Below are positions 1-9,230 of a stretch of 64,000 nt of DNA, in pieces. The translations under genes were made by a program, and so were the position numbers. A model generated the notes under the pieces. The model was given only the letters and a program-made list of their open reading frames with translations. It had not been told where the DNA came from and made no database searches. Origin of the DNA: Agrococcus sediminis (GTDB taxonomy: Bacteria; Actinomycetota; Actinomycetes; Actinomycetales; Microbacteriaceae); NCBI RefSeq assembly GCF_007923295.1, contig NZ_VOIR01000017.1:90036-154035 (forward strand), written 5' to 3'. Each line of letters starts with the position of its first letter. Position 1 is the stretch's first letter.

Positions 1-1407
1 GAGCATCCCCACCAGCCGCAGCACCGCCGGGTGCCACGGGTCCTGGAAGGCGGCGACGGAGCCGAGCTGCCGGTCGGCGGCGAGCGTGTACTGCGTCAGG
101 TCGTTCGTGCCGATCGAGACGAAGTCGGCCACCTCGAGCACCTGGTCGGCGACCACCGCGATCGACGGCACCTCAGCCATTGCGCCGACCGTGCGGAGGC
201 CCAGCTCCCGCCCGAGCCCGACGAAGTACTCGGTCTCCTCGACGTCGGCGATCATCGGCGCCATCACCCACAGCTCCGCCTCGGTCGCCGCCTGCGCGTT
301 CGCGAGCGCCGTGAGCTGGTCGCGCAGGATCTGCTCGGTCGCGCGCAGCGCCCGGATCCCGCGCAGGCCCAGCGCCGGGTTCTCCTCGTGGGCGTCGTTC
401 AGGAACGGCAGCGGCTTGTCGGCGCCGGCGTCGAGCACGCGCGCGACGACCTTCTTGCCGGGGAACGCCTGCAGCAGCTCGGTGTAGGCGACGGTCTGCG
501 CCTCGACGCTCGGCGCGCTCGACGAGTCGAGGAAGAGGAACTCCGTGCGGAAGAGCCCTACGCCCTCCGCGCCCAGCGCGACAGCCGCGGGCGCGTCCTT
601 CGGCGAGCCGACGTTCGCGAGCAGCGGCACCTTCGTGCCGTCGGCGAGGGCGCCCTCGGTGATGGGCGCGCTCGAGGCGGCCGCCCGCGACTCGCGCTCG
701 ACGAGGGCGGCGGCGACGGATGCGTCGTCCGGGTCGAGCACGACGGTGCCGGCCCGCGCGTCGACGATCATGCGCTGGCCGTCGGCGACCGCCGACAGCA
801 GCCCCACGACCCCGACGACCGCCGGCAGCGACTTGGAGCGGGCGAGGATCGCCGTGTGCGACGTGGGGCCGCCCTCCTCGGTCACGAGGGCGAGCGTGCG
901 CTCGAGGTCGAGGGTCGCCGTGTCGGCGGGCGCGAGGTCGCGCGCGACCAGGATGAACGGCTCGTCGGACTGCGGCACGCCCGGCGCCGCGACGCCGCGG
1001 AGGCGCGCGACGACGCGCTGGGCGACGTCGTCGAGGTCGGTCGCGCGCTCGGCCATGTAGCCGCCCATCGCCGTGAGCATGTCGCGGAACGCGCCGTACG
1101 CATCCCACGTCGCGCGCTCGGCGTTCGCGCCGCCGTCGAGGCGCGCGCGCACGTCGTCGAGGATCGCCGGGTCCTGCGCCATGAGCGCGGCGGCCTCGAG
1201 CACCTGCTGCGCGTCGCCGCCCGCGGCGGCCGCGCGCGCCTGCAGCTCGTGCGCGACGCCCTCGAGCGCCTGCCGCACGCGCTCGTGCTCGGCACCGGCG
1301 TCGGCGGCGAGCGGCTCGTCGCTCGGCGGGGCGAGTGGCTCCGGCATCCGCAGCACCTTCGCGACAGCGATGCCCCGACCGACCCCGACCCCTGAGAGCG
1401 CACCCAT
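1..1407 (-). CDS. ptsI: Phosphoenolpyruvate-protein phosphotransferase (PTS enzyme I), 3' end outside window
   Basis: Enzyme I passes phosphate from PEP to HPr in the sugar phosphotransferase system (cytosolic). 469 codons are visible; the family is about 550-575 residues, so roughly the last 90-100 residues, with the PEP-site cysteine, lie beyond base 1. The phosphohistidine motif GGPTSHTAILAR is present with His near residue 184, and the PEP-utiliser signature IGTNDLTQYTLAADR near residue 430. The ATG at 1407 is preceded by TAGTGT six bases upstream (1414-1419), which suggests a leaderless transcript. No ptsH or sugar-specific EII gene is adjacent, so this looks like a stand-alone general PTS gene. 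Confidence 0.93.
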   Translation of the reverse strand, partial: MGALSGVGVGRGIAVAKVLRMPEPLAPPSDEPLAADAGAEHERVRQALEGVAHELQARAAAAGGDAQQVLEAAALMAQDPAILDDVRARLDGGANAERATWDAYGAFRDMLTAMGGYMAERATDLDDVAQRVVARLRGVAAPGVPQSDEPFILVARDLAPADTATLDLERTLALVTEEGGPTSHTAILARSKSLPAVVGVVGLLSAVADGQRMIVDARAGTVVLDPDDASVAAALVERESRAAASSAPITEGALADGTKVPLLANVGSPKDAPAAVALGAEGVGLFRTEFLFLDSSSAPSVEAQTVAYTELLQAFPGKKVVARVLDAGADKPLPFLNDAHEENPALGLRGIRALRATEQILRDQLTALANAQAATEAELWVMAPMIADVEETEYFVGLGRELGLRTVGAMAEVPSIAVVADQVLEVADFVSIGTNDLTQYTLAADRQLGSVAAFQDPWHPAVLRLVGML

Positions 1408-1460
1408 CCCGCCACACTACGCTGGGCCCCCTGCCCGCCACGACCCCGACCGGAGGCACC

Positions 1461-2426
1461 ATGAAACCGCTGCTGGAGCGCGTGATGCGGTCGTGGCCGG
1501 TGCGGGCGTGGCAGCGCTACAGCGAGCAGCGCGGCCCCGTGCTCGCGCAGGGCATGACCCTCCAGGCGTTCCTGTCGCTGTTCGCCGCGCTGTTCGTCGC
1601 GTTCGCGATCTTCATGGCGGTGCTGGGCGGCAACGTGGCGCTCCGCGAGGCCGTGATCGACTCGATCTCGTCGTCGATCCCCGGGCTCATCGGCGAGGGC
1701 GGCGCGCTCGACGTCGAGCAGCTCACCGGCTCGACGATCGTCGGCTGGGCGGGCGCCATCGCCGCCGCCTCGATCCTGATCACCGCGATCGCCTGGATCG
1801 GCGTGAGCCGCGAGGGCTTCCGCGCGATGTTCGACCTCGGCGCCCCGCCGTCGAACGTCATCCTGCTGAAGCTCGGCGACCTCGGCGTCGCGCTCGGCAT
1901 CGGCCTGCTCGTCGTCGTCTCCTCGGGCCTGCTCGTCGTCACGCAGACGCTCGCCGATGCGCTCGGCCTCGGCTGGGCGGGCCGGGTGCTCGGCTTCGCC
2001 ATCCAGCTGCTGCTCGACACCGGCATCGTGCTGCTGCTGTTCCGCTTCGGCGGCCGGCTGCGGCTGCCCGCCAAGCAGGTCGTGCTCGCCGCCCTCGCCT
2101 GCGCGGTGGCCTTCCAGGTGCTCAAGCTGCTCGCGTCGCTGCTGTTCGGCGCCGTCGAGAACAACCCGCTGCTCGCCGGCGTCGCCGCGGTCGTGATCAT
2201 CCTCATCTGGCTCGGCTTCATCATGCAGATCCTGCTCGTGGCGCTCGCGTTCGTCGCGGTCACGCCCACCGGCCGCGCCTACACGCGGCTCGTCGAGGCG
2301 GGCGGCATCGATGCGCGCCTGAGCCCCGCGCAGGCGAAGGAGCTCCTCGTCGAGGTGCAGGCCAACCGGCGCGAGGGCGGCGACCACGCCCGGCTCCACA
2401 AGCGGCTCGCGCGGCGCATCCGCTGA
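1461..2426 (+). CDS. YihY/YhjD/BrkB family inner-membrane protein
   Basis: 321 residues. The start ATG at 1461 follows a GGAGG ribosome site at 1452-1456; the open frame continues upstream, but that part overlaps ptsI and its promoter. Several strongly hydrophobic segments can be seen: roughly residues 40-65 (after a conserved amphipathic 'GMTLQAFLSLFAALFVAF' region), 95-120, 140-165, 175-200, 215-230 and 240-270. This matches the family once annotated as ribonuclease BN/BrkB, now regarded as envelope-integrity or transport proteins of unproven function. The C-terminal tail is basic and probably cytosolic. It is divergent from ptsI and 69 bp upstream of xthA, with no operon partner that reveals its role. 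Confidence 0.85.
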   Translation: MKPLLERVMRSWPVRAWQRYSEQRGPVLAQGMTLQAFLSLFAALFVAFAIFMAVLGGNVALREAVIDSISSSIPGLIGEGGALDVEQLTGSTIVGWAGAIAAASILITAIAWIGVSREGFRAMFDLGAPPSNVILLKLGDLGVALGIGLLVVVSSGLLVVTQTLADALGLGWAGRVLGFAIQLLLDTGIVLLLFRFGGRLRLPAKQVVLAALACAVAFQVLKLLASLLFGAVENNPLLAGVAAVVIILIWLGFIMQILLVALAFVAVTPTGRAYTRLVEAGGIDARLSPAQAKELLVEVQANRREGGDHARLHKRLARRIR

Positions 2427-2495
2427 CCTCCTCCCGCCACTTCGGGGGGCCCCGGCCGTCCGGGACCCCCGTGCCCGCTCGGTAGGCTCGAGGGC

Positions 2496-3326
2496 ATGGT
2501 CCGCATCGCCTCCGTCAATGTCAACGGCGTGCGCGCCGCGTTCCGCAAGGGCATGGGCGAGTGGCTCGAGGCCGGCGGCTTCGACATCGTGGCGCTCCAG
2601 GAGGTGCGCGCGCTCGACGAGGACCTCCTGCCGCTCGTGCCCGGCTGGCACGTGCTGCACGACCCGGCCACCGCGAAGGGCCGCGCCGGCGTCGCTGTGC
2701 TCTCGCGCGAGCCGTCGATCGAGCACCGCACCGACATCGGGCTGAAGACCTTCGACACGAAGGGGCGCTGGCTCGAGGCCGACTTCCTCCTCGGCGAGAC
2801 GCTGCTGACGGTCGTCTCCGCCTACGTGCACTCGGGCGGCGAGGTCGGCAGCGAGAAGCAGGACGCGAAGTTCCGCTTCCTCGAGTCGATGGCGAAGCGC
2901 CTGCCGCAGCTGCGCTCGCACGCCGAGCACGCCGTGGTCATGGGCGACTTCAACGTCGGCCACACGCCGCTCGACATCAAGAACTGGCGCGGCAACCAGA
3001 AGAACGCGGGATTCCTGCCCGAGGAGCGCAGCCACCTCGACCGCTTCTTCGGCACCGGCATGGTCACCGGCGTCGACGGCCGGCGCGGCCGCGGCCACGG
3101 ATGGGTCGACGTGGGCCGAGCCGCGCATCCGGGCGTCGACGGGCCCTACACGTGGTGGTCGCAGCGCGGCAAGGCGTTCGACACCGACACGGGCTGGCGC
3201 ATCGACTACCACATGGCCTCGCCCGCCCTCGCGGCGGTCGCCCGCGACTACCGCATCGATCGCGCGAGCGCGTGGGACACCCGATGGTCCGACCACGCCC
3301 CCGTCATCGTCGACTACGACCTGTGA
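2496..3326 (+). CDS. xthA: Exodeoxyribonuclease III (AP endonuclease, ExoIII family)
   Basis: 276 residues, normal for ExoIII. This is a cytosolic Mg2+-dependent AP endonuclease and 3'-exonuclease for base excision repair. Family motifs are in order: metal-binding glutamate in 'IVALQEVRA' (about residue 36), '[18 protein letters not shown]' near residue 150 (Asp/Asn catalytic pair), and the C-terminal '[11 protein letters not shown]' with the catalytic Asp-His. The start ATG at 2496 is preceded by TAGGCT (2483-2488) with a 7-base gap, predicting a leaderless mRNA. It lies 20 bp before trpS on the same strand, so read-through into trpS is likely. Confidence 0.94.
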   Translation: MVRIASVNVNGVRAAFRKGMGEWLEAGGFDIVALQEVRALDEDLLPLVPGWHVLHDPATAKGRAGVAVLSREPSIEHRTDIGLKTFDTKGRWLEADFLLGETLLTVVSAYVHSGGEVGSEKQDAKFRFLESMAKRLPQLRSHAEHAVVMGDFNVGHTPLDIKNWRGNQKNAGFLPEERSHLDRFFGTGMVTGVDGRRGRGHGWVDVGRAAHPGVDGPYTWWSQRGKAFDTDTGWRIDYHMASPALAAVARDYRIDRASAWDTRWSDHAPVIVDYDL

Positions 3327-3346
3327 TCACTCAGACTGGAACCGCC

Positions 3347-4342
3347 ATGCCCAAGCCCCGCCTCTACTCGGGGATGCAGCCCTCCTCGGGCTCGCTCCAC
3401 CTCGGCAACTACATCGGCGCGCTGCAGCAGTGGCGCGGCATGCAGGACGAGTACGACGCCTTCTTCTCGATCGTCGACCTGCACGCGATCACGGTCGCGC
3501 AGGACCCGAAGGTGCTGCGCGAGCAGGTGCGCACCCTCGCCGCGCAGTACATCGCGGGCGGCATCGACCCCGACCGCTCCTGCCTGTACGTGCAGTCGCA
3601 CGTCGCCGCGCACGCGCAGCTGCAGTGGCTGCTCTCGACCATCACCGGCTTCGGCGAGGCGAGCCGGATGACGCAGTTCAAGGACAAGACCGCCAAGGGC
3701 GGGCAGGAGACGGCCTCCGTGGGCCTGTTCACCTACCCGATCCTGATGGCCGCCGACATCCTGCTCTACGACACCGAGGTCGTGCCGGTCGGCGACGACC
3801 AGAAGCAGCACGTCGAGCTCACGCGCGACCTCGCCGAGCGCTTCAACAAGCGCTTCGGGAGCACCTTCACGGTGCCGAAGCCGGTGATCCTCGCCAACGG
3901 CGCCCGCATCTACGACCTGCAGTCGCCGGCGTCGAAGATGTCGAAGTCGGCCGACAACGACAAGGGCGTGGTGTGGCTGCTCGACGAGCCCGCCCGCACC
4001 GCGAAGAAGATCCGCTCGGCCGTCACCGACACCGAGGGCTCGATCCGCGCCGACCGCGCCGAGAAGCCGGGCGTCACGAACCTGCTCGACATCCTCTCCG
4101 CGATGACGGGCACGCCGGTGCCCGGCCTCGAGGCGGAGTTCGCCGGGCAGGGCTACGGCGTCTTCAAGACGGCCGTCGCCGACGCGGTCGTCGCCGAGCT
4201 GGCGCCGGTGCGCGAGCGCACGCTCGAGCTGCTCGCCGACCCCGCAGAGCTCGACCGCCTGCTGGCGGCGAACGCCGAGCGCGCGGCGGCGGTGGCGGAT
4301 GCGACGCTCGGCCGCGCGCTGGAGGCGATGGGGCTGCGATGA
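3347..4342 (+). CDS. trpS: Tryptophanyl-tRNA synthetase
   Basis: 331 residues, the usual length of bacterial class I TrpRS. It charges tRNA-Trp with tryptophan. The HIGH-box equivalent is in '[13 protein letters not shown]' (residues 14-26) and the KMSKS loop is in '[15 protein letters not shown]' near residue 200. The start at 3347 is chosen because the protein aligns from [18 protein letters not shown] N-termini; in-frame sequence upstream only overlaps xthA. The stop overlaps the start of the next gene (ATGA), so the GNAT gene is translationally coupled to it. Confidence 0.96.
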   Translation: MPKPRLYSGMQPSSGSLHLGNYIGALQQWRGMQDEYDAFFSIVDLHAITVAQDPKVLREQVRTLAAQYIAGGIDPDRSCLYVQSHVAAHAQLQWLLSTITGFGEASRMTQFKDKTAKGGQETASVGLFTYPILMAADILLYDTEVVPVGDDQKQHVELTRDLAERFNKRFGSTFTVPKPVILANGARIYDLQSPASKMSKSADNDKGVVWLLDEPARTAKKIRSAVTDTEGSIRADRAEKPGVTNLLDILSAMTGTPVPGLEAEFAGQGYGVFKTAVADAVVAELAPVRERTLELLADPAELDRLLAANAERAAAVADATLGRALEAMGLR

Positions 4343-4914
4343 CCGGCGGGTCGCTCGCGGGGCCGTCGCTGCCCGTCGTCGGCGGGAAGGTGCTGCTCAC
4401 GGCGCTCCGCGAGGCCGACGTCGACCGGGTCGTCGAGGCGTGCACGACGCCCGAGGCGGAGCGATGGCTCGAGACGCCCGTGCCGTACCGCCGCGCGGAC
4501 GCCGAGTCGTTCGTGCGGGAGTTCGCGCCCGCCGGCTGGCGCGGCGAGCACGACGAGCGCGTGTGGGCGATCCGCGAGTCGCTCGGCGGGCCGCTCGCGG
4601 GCGTCATCGGGCTGCGGGAAGGCAGCCGCGAGGTGGGCTTCTGGCTGCACCCCGCGGCGCAGGGCCGGGGCCTGATGGCCGACGCCGTGCGCACCGCGGT
4701 CGGCCACGCAGACGGCTGCCTGACGTGGCCCGAGGTGCGCTGGGCCTGCTACGACGGCAACGTCGCGTCGATGCGCGTCGCCCGCGCGGCCGGCTTCCAC
4801 TACCTCGGCACGCGCGAGGGCCTGCACCGCGGCGTGCCCGAGCTGCAGCACCACGCGGTGCGGCCGGCCCACGGCGAGCCGGCCGACGCCCTCCCCTGGC
4901 CCGACCTCGGCTGA
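4339..4914 (+). CDS. GNAT family N-acetyltransferase (RimJ-like)
   Basis: 191 residues. The GNAT fold is recognisable: an N-terminal beta strand '[17 protein letters not shown]', the acetyl-CoA-binding turn in '[19 protein letters not shown]' (about residues 96-114; Q/RxxGxG/A type), and the C-terminal '[21 protein letters not shown]' that ends many RimJ/RimL-type enzymes. The substrate cannot be deduced. The ATG at 4339 overlaps the trpS stop by ATGA, so start and coupling are secure. It converges with lipA. Confidence 0.85.
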   Translation: MTGGSLAGPSLPVVGGKVLLTALREADVDRVVEACTTPEAERWLETPVPYRRADAESFVREFAPAGWRGEHDERVWAIRESLGGPLAGVIGLREGSREVGFWLHPAAQGRGLMADAVRTAVGHADGCLTWPEVRWACYDGNVASMRVARAAGFHYLGTREGLHRGVPELQHHAVRPAHGEPADALPWPDLG

Positions 4915-4940
4915 CCGGCCCGGCGCATCCGCACGCCCGC

Positions 4941-5996
4941 TCAGCGTGCGTTGTTCGTGATGCCCGCCGCCGCCGGAGCCGCGGCACCCATGCCGGTGAT
5001 GATCGGCGCCGGCGCCGCACCGCCGCGCACCTCGAGCGCCCGCCGGTAGAGCGTGCCCGCGCGGTACGACGAGCGCACGAGCGGCCCCGACATGACGCCC
5101 GAGAAGCCGATGCGGGTCGCAATCTCGCCGAGCTCGGCGAAGCGCTCGGGCTCCACCCAGCGGTCGACCGGGTGGTGGCGCGGCGAGGGCCGCAGGTACT
5201 GCGTGATGGTGATGAGCTCGGTGCCCGCCTCGTGCAGCGCCTCGAGCGTCTCGACGACCTCGTCGTCGGTCTCGCCCATGCCGAGGATGAGGTTCGACTT
5301 CGTCACGAGCTCCTCCTCGCGGCTCCAGCGCAGCACGTCGAGGCTGCGCTCGAAGCGGAAGCCGGGGCGGATGCGCTTGAAGATGCGCGGGACGGTCTCG
5401 ACGTTGTGGGCGAAGACCTCGGGCCGCGTCTCGAACAGCTGCTGCAGGAGGTGCCGGCGGCCGGTGAAGTCGGGCGCGAGCATCTCGACGCCGACGCCGG
5501 GGTTGGCCTCGTGGATGCGCCGCACCGTCTCGGCGTAGAGCCAGATGCCCTCGTCCTCGAGGTCGTCGCGGCAGACGCCCGTGACGGTCGCGTAGCGCAG
5601 CCCCATCGTGCGCACCGACTCGGCGACCCGCACCGGCTCCATGAGGTCGAGCAGCGCCGGCTTGCCGGTGTCGATCTGGCAGAAGTCGCAGCGGCGCGTG
5701 CACTGGTCGCCGCCGATGAGGAACGTCGCCTCCCGGTCCTCCCAGCACTCGTAGATGTTGGGGCAGCCCGCCGACTGGCAGACGGTGTGGAGGTCCTGCG
5801 CCTGCACGAGCTCCTGCAGCTCGCGGAACTGCGGGCCCATGCGGGCGCGCGTCTTGATCCAGGCGGGCTTGCGCTCGATGGGCGTCTCGGCATTCCGCGC
5901 CTCGATGCGCAGCATGCGCCGGCCCTGCGGCTCGGGGCGGGCGGCGTCGGCCTGCGCCGGCGCCTGCGCCTGCGCCGGCTGGCTGCACGCGCTCAC
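4941..5996 (-). CDS. lipA: Lipoyl synthase (radical SAM)
   Basis: LipA inserts two sulfurs into the octanoyl chain carried by lipoyl domains. Both iron-sulfur motifs are present: the auxiliary cluster CxxxxCxxxxxC in '[12 protein letters not shown]' and the radical SAM CxxxCxxC in 'CTRRCDFC'. I chose the GTG at 5996 (351 aa) because it overlaps the lipB stop as GTGA, and because homologues carry a GRR-type segment before the first internal Met, which would be lost if translation began at the ATG at 5915 (324 aa). The extra N-terminal stretch is Gln/Ala/Pro-rich and probably disordered. It forms an operon with lipB. Confidence 0.92.
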   Translation of the reverse strand: MSACSQPAQAQAPAQADAARPEPQGRRMLRIEARNAETPIERKPAWIKTRARMGPQFRELQELVQAQDLHTVCQSAGCPNIYECWEDREATFLIGGDQCTRRCDFCQIDTGKPALLDLMEPVRVAESVRTMGLRYATVTGVCRDDLEDEGIWLYAETVRRIHEANPGVGVEMLAPDFTGRRHLLQQLFETRPEVFAHNVETVPRIFKRIRPGFRFERSLDVLRWSREEELVTKSNLILGMGETDDEVVETLEALHEAGTELITITQYLRPSPRHHPVDRWVEPERFAELGEIATRIGFSGVMSGPLVRSSYRAGTLYRRALEVRGGAAPAPIITGMGAAAPAAAGITNNAR

Positions 5997-6655
5997 GCGT
6001 GCACCGCCGCGCGGTCGTCGAGCGCCACCGAGGTGAACGGCGCGAAGTCGAGCAGCGGCTCGAGCTCGGCCGCGAAGCGGCGCCCGATCGCCATCGGGTC
6101 GTGCGTGCTGCCGGTCTCGAGCTCGACGGTCGTCACCCCGGCGTCGGCGATGCCGCAGGGGACGATCGTCGTGAAGGGCGCGAGCGAGTTGGCGACGTTG
6201 ATCGCGATGCCGTGCATCGAGGCGCGCGAGGCGACCCGCACGCCGACCTGCGCGACCTTGCGCTCGCCCGACGCATCCGCCACCCAGACGCCCGCGCGGC
6301 CGCGGATGCGCCGGGTCGCGAGCCCGCTCGCCGCGAGCGCGCGGATGATGGCCTCCTCGAGCCGGCGCACCCAGTCGACGACCTGCACCGCGTCGGGCAG
6401 CGCGACGATCGGGTAGGCCACGAGCTGGCCCGGGCCGTGCCACGTGATGCGGCCGCCGCGGTCGACCTCGATCGCCTCGCTGCCGTCGGTCGGGAGGTCG
6501 CCGGGCTGCGTCGAGGTGCCCGCCGTGTAGACGCTCGCGTGCTCGAGCAGCAGCAGTGTGGGCCGCGCGCCGTCGACCACCTGCGCGTGGAGCGCGCGCT
6601 GCAGGGCCCAGGTCTCGCGGTAGTCGGCGCCCGCGCCCAGCTCGACCACGTCCAT
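5993..6655 (-). CDS. lipB: Octanoyl-[acyl-carrier-protein]:protein octanoyltransferase
   Basis: LipB moves octanoate from ACP to lipoyl domains, the step before LipA. 220 residues from the ATG at 6655. Hallmarks: '[16 protein letters not shown]', 'GRAGVWV', the catalytic lysine in '[11 protein letters not shown]', 'MHGIAINV', and the catalytic cysteine in '[13 protein letters not shown]'. An in-frame GTG at 6673 is an alternative start six codons earlier. Upstream, an AT-richer stretch with TATAGC (minus strand, about 6700) may be the promoter. The stop overlaps the proposed lipA GTG. Confidence 0.93.
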   Translation of the reverse strand: MDVVELGAGADYRETWALQRALHAQVVDGARPTLLLLEHASVYTAGTSTQPGDLPTDGSEAIEVDRGGRITWHGPGQLVAYPIVALPDAVQVVDWVRRLEEAIIRALAASGLATRRIRGRAGVWVADASGERKVAQVGVRVASRASMHGIAINVANSLAPFTTIVPCGIADAGVTTVELETGSTHDPMAIGRRFAAELEPLLDFAPFTSVALDDRAAVHA

Positions 6656-6759
6656 CCGTCGCTCGATCTCCACGTCGCCGTGCCCCCATCCGGGATTGCT
6701 ATACCCAGTACGACAATACCCGACAGCGCGCTTGCAGCCATCGTTCGTCCGACCCCCCT

Positions 6760-6851
6760 GCACAACGCAAGCCCAACGGCCCCAATCAGCGGCAGATCGA
6801 CCGTCCCCGCCTCCGGCGCCGCAAGAAGCTCCGAAGCGGCTTGCGTTGTGC
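6760..6851. repeat. 92-bp inverted-repeat element, copy 1
   Basis: A 14-base arm GCACAACGCAAGCC (6760-6773) and its exact reverse complement (6838-6851) enclose 64 bases. The second copy at 7832-7923 has the same arms and the same 64-base interior length, with a diverged interior. The pair brackets the DUF559 gene. The element sits between that gene's stop and the lipB promoter, so it could also act as a transcription terminator. Confidence 0.85.
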
Positions 6852-6900
6852 GCGGGGGCCGACGCGGACCCGGTGCGGCACCCGCCGGAGAGGCTGGGAC

Positions 6901-7761
6901 TCAGCCGCGCGGGTGGAGCTCGAGCGCCGCGCGCACCAGCGCGATGAAGCGGTGCGCGTTGTCGTCGAGCCAGCGCGCCGAGAGGCGCACGGTGACGTAG
7001 CCCTGCAGGAGCGCCTCGGCGTCGCGCCGGCGGTCCTCCTCGAAGCTGCCCTCGTGGTGCTCGCGGCCGTCGATCTCGACGATGACGCAGCCGCACACGA
7101 CGAAGTCGACCCTGCCGACACGCGGGATCCGCACCTGCTGCTCGTAGTGGAGTCCCGCGGCGAGCAGCAGCAGCTTCGCGTCGGTCTCGTAGCCCGAGCC
7201 GCACTTCCCGTCGACGGCCGCGGCAGCAGGCATCCCGTCCCAGTCGAGCCCCTCGAGCGCCCGCTCGATGTCGGCGGGGCTCGCCAGCCCGCGGTCGAGC
7301 GCCGAGTCGGCGACCCGGATCGCCTCGTGCACGCCGAAGCAGCGCGCGATGCACGCGACCGCGGCAGCCGCCGACGTTGCGCACCGGTCGCCGTCGTCCG
7401 GGTCGAGGTCCTCCCAGTGGAGCACGAGCCCCTCCCGCCGCTCGAGGCGCCGGTGCCGGTCGCGCGGATCGCGCAGCCGCGTCGATCCGTCCCACAGGTG
7501 CACGTGGAGCCGGTCGTCGCTCGGCACCCAGAGCCCGAGGTGCGCGGCGGCAGACGCGCACGCGAGCCGTCCGCCGATCCGCAGCGCCGAGACGAGCGCG
7601 TCGGATGCTGGCTGCCAGACGTAGACGTCGCGGCGGGCCCGCACGAGCAGCCCGAGCCGCAGGCCCTCCTCGATCGCCGCGCGGCTGCTGCCCTCCTCGC
7701 GCAGCTCGCGGTACTCATCCACCCGGACGGCGCCCTGCGAGAGCGGCCTCAGCGTCGACAT
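6901..7761 (-). CDS. DUF559-type endonuclease-domain protein with N-terminal winged-helix-like region
   Basis: 286 residues from the ATG at 7761; an in-frame ATG at 7800 is possible, and neither has a clear ribosome site. The C-terminal third matches the DUF559/Vsr-like nuclease fold: 'VDFVVCGCVIVEIDGREHH' followed by 'DRRRDAEALLQGYVTVRLSARW', with the Asp and Glu-Asp residues expected of a PD-(D/E)XK-type core. The N-terminal part (about 1-60, 'YRELREEGSSRAAIEEGLRLGLLVRARRDVYVW') resembles the AbiEi-like antitoxin/winged helix often found before DUF559. No toxin partner is adjacent. Role unknown; perhaps DNA repair or mobile-element related. It is flanked on both sides by the 92-bp repeats. 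Confidence 0.75.
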   Translation of the reverse strand: MSTLRPLSQGAVRVDEYRELREEGSSRAAIEEGLRLGLLVRARRDVYVWQPASDALVSALRIGGRLACASAAAHLGLWVPSDDRLHVHLWDGSTRLRDPRDRHRRLERREGLVLHWEDLDPDDGDRCATSAAAAVACIARCFGVHEAIRVADSALDRGLASPADIERALEGLDWDGMPAAAAVDGKCGSGYETDAKLLLLAAGLHYEQQVRIPRVGRVDFVVCGCVIVEIDGREHHEGSFEEDRRRDAEALLQGYVTVRLSARWLDDNAHRFIALVRAALELHPRG

Positions 7762-7831
7762 GCGCGGCAGGATGGATCGTCCGCCCGCCGCTGCGCGCAT
7801 CAGCTGCACCGACCTGTGCAGAAGCGGCCGC

Positions 7832-7923
7832 GCACAACGCAAGCCGCCCAACCGAGATCTGCGACGGCTGCGGCGCCGGCCCCGCGCCGCCCGCTGGTCG
7901 GGCGCCGCGGGCTTGCGTTGTGC
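7832..7923. repeat. 92-bp inverted-repeat element, copy 2
   Basis: Arms at 7832-7845 and 7910-7923 are identical to those at 6760 and 6838, again with exactly 64 bases between. It lies in the gap between the start of the DUF559 gene (minus strand) and the rib promoter (plus strand). The interiors share only short blocks at the same offset (for example nATCnGCGnC 11-20 bases in), while the arms are perfect. Confidence 0.85.
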
Positions 7924-7984
7924 GGCGGCGGGCGGCGGGGCCGCCGCCGCGGCGCCGCCGGGCAGGGATGCGCGGGCACGGGAA

Positions 7985-8013
7985 TGGGCACGGCCGGAGT
8001 CGAGTTGTAGGCT
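7985..8013 (+). promoter_or_regulatory. Promoter of the riboflavin operon
   Basis: A -35-like TGGGCA (7985-7990), a 17-base spacer and a -10 TAGGCT (8008-8013). Initiation about 7 bases later would place the transcript 5' end just before the FMN aptamer, as expected for a riboswitch leader. Confidence 0.6.
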
Positions 8014-8022
8014 GGCAGTGCA

Positions 8023-8161
8023 ACGTGCCCGGGGTCAGTGCAAGTCTGAACCGGCGGTGATAGTCCGCGACCCGAGCGGCGCTCTCCAGCAGGAGGTGCT
8101 GCTCGGCTGAGCTGGTGGAACTCCAGCACCGACGGTGAGAGTCCGGAGGGGAGGCGCACGT
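8023..8161 (+). promoter_or_regulatory. FMN riboswitch (RFN element)
   Basis: The conserved RFN core is plain: 'CCGGCGGTGATAGTCCGCGA' near 8050, 'CTGAGCTGGTGGAACTCCAG' near 8107, and 'CCGACGGTGAGAGTCCGGA' near 8129. The closing P1 helix is formed by ACGTGC (8023 on) with GCACGT (ending 8161). A variable P-arm lies between 8070 and 8105. It senses FMN and represses the downstream rib genes. It sits 52 bases before the ribD start. Confidence 0.95.
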
Positions 8162-8180
8162 GGGGTCGCGACGCGACCCC
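8162..8180 (+). promoter_or_regulatory. Hairpin immediately after the FMN aptamer (possible expression platform)
   Basis: GGGGTCGC (8162-8169), loop GAC, then GCGACCCC (8173-8180) form a perfect 8-bp stem directly abutting the aptamer P1 helix. There is no U-tract, so it is not a classic intrinsic terminator. It may switch with P1, affect access to the ribosome site TGGAGAGG (8201-8208), or influence Rho. The role is inferred only from position. Confidence 0.45.
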
Positions 8181-8213
8181 TCGGATCCCCGCGCGCGTTC
8201 TGGAGAGGACGGC

Positions 8214-9230
8214 ATGGCAGGGATCAGCGGCGCTGAGCAGGGCGCCACGGCGCGCGCCCGCGAGCTCGCGCTGCGCGGCCCCCGCGGCGTCAACCCGCAG
8301 GTCGGGGCCGTCGTGCTCTCCCCCGACGGCCGGGTGCTCGCCGAGGGCTGGCACCGCGGCGCCGGCACGCCGCACGCCGAGGTCGACGCGCTCTCGCGGC
8401 TCACGCCCGCTGAGGCCCGCGGCGCGACCGCCGTCGTCACCCTCGAGCCCTGCAACCACACCGGGCGCACCGGCCCGTGCGCCGTCGCGCTGCTCGACGC
8501 GGGCGTCGCGCGCGTCGTCTACGCCGCGGCCGACCCCGGCGACGCGTCGAGCGGCGGCGCGCAGCGCCTCGCAGCGGCAGGTGTCGAGGTCGTGCGCGCC
8601 GACGAGGCCGAGGGCGCGGCGCTCATCGCCGACTGGCTCTTCGTGCAGCGCACCGGCCGGCCGCGCGTGACGGTGAAGTGGGCGCAGTCGCTCGACGGCC
8701 GCGCCGCCGCCGCCGACGGCAGCAGCCGGTGGATCACGGGGCCCGAGGCCCGCGCGCACGTGCACCGCGAGCGCAGCGCCCACGACGCGATCGCCGTCGG
8801 CACCGGCACCGTGCTCGCCGACGACCCGCAGCTCACCGCCCGCATCGAGGGCGAGCCGGATGCGCCGCAGCCGATCCCGGTCGTCTTCGGCGAGCGCGGC
8901 GTGCCCGGCTCCGCCGCCCTGCACCGGCACCCCCGGGGCTTCCGCACGGCCGGCCACGAGCTCGAGCGCGAGCTCTTCGCCCTCGCCGCCGCAGGCATCC
9001 AGACCCTCTACGTGGAGGGCGGGCCGACGCTCGCGAGCGCGTTCATCCGCGCGGGGCTCGCCGACCGGCTCACCGTCTACCTCGCGCCGACCCTCCTCGG
9101 GGGCCCGCGCACAGCCCTCGACGACCTCGGCGTCGGGACGATCGACGAGCAGCGCCGCCTCACGGTGACGCGGCTCGAGCAGCTCGGCCGCGACCTCCTG
9201 GTCGAGGCCACGACAGAGAGCGAGCAGTGA
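8214..9230 (+). CDS. ribD: Bifunctional riboflavin deaminase/reductase
   Basis: 338 residues from the ATG at 8214, which follows GGAGAGG; the longer upstream frame would run into the riboswitch. The N-terminal deaminase domain (1-140) has the zinc motifs 'HAEVDAL' and 'PCNHTGRTGPC'. The C-terminal reductase domain (150-335) has 'VTVKWAQSLDGRAA', 'WITGPEARAHVHRER' and 'LYVEGGPTLASAF'. It carries out the second and third steps from GTP to lumazine. It is the first gene of the FMN-controlled operon, and its TGA overlaps the next ATG. Confidence 0.95.
   Translation: MAGISGAEQGATARARELALRGPRGVNPQVGAVVLSPDGRVLAEGWHRGAGTPHAEVDALSRLTPAEARGATAVVTLEPCNHTGRTGPCAVALLDAGVARVVYAAADPGDASSGGAQRLAAAGVEVVRADEAEGAALIADWLFVQRTGRPRVTVKWAQSLDGRAAAADGSSRWITGPEARAHVHRERSAHDAIAVGTGTVLADDPQLTARIEGEPDAPQPIPVVFGERGVPGSAALHRHPRGFRTAGHELERELFALAAAGIQTLYVEGGPTLASAFIRAGLADRLTVYLAPTLLGGPRTALDDLGVGTIDEQRRLTVTRLEQLGRDLLVEATTESEQ

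Noticed and set aside
31..1395. A plus-strand frame of about 450 codons at the window start
   Set aside because: The minus strand encodes enzyme I with its phosphohistidine and PEP motifs over the same bases.
882..3296. A minus-strand frame of about 800 codons over the YihY and xthA genes
   Set aside because: It is antisense to two genes with clear family motifs and has low-complexity composition.
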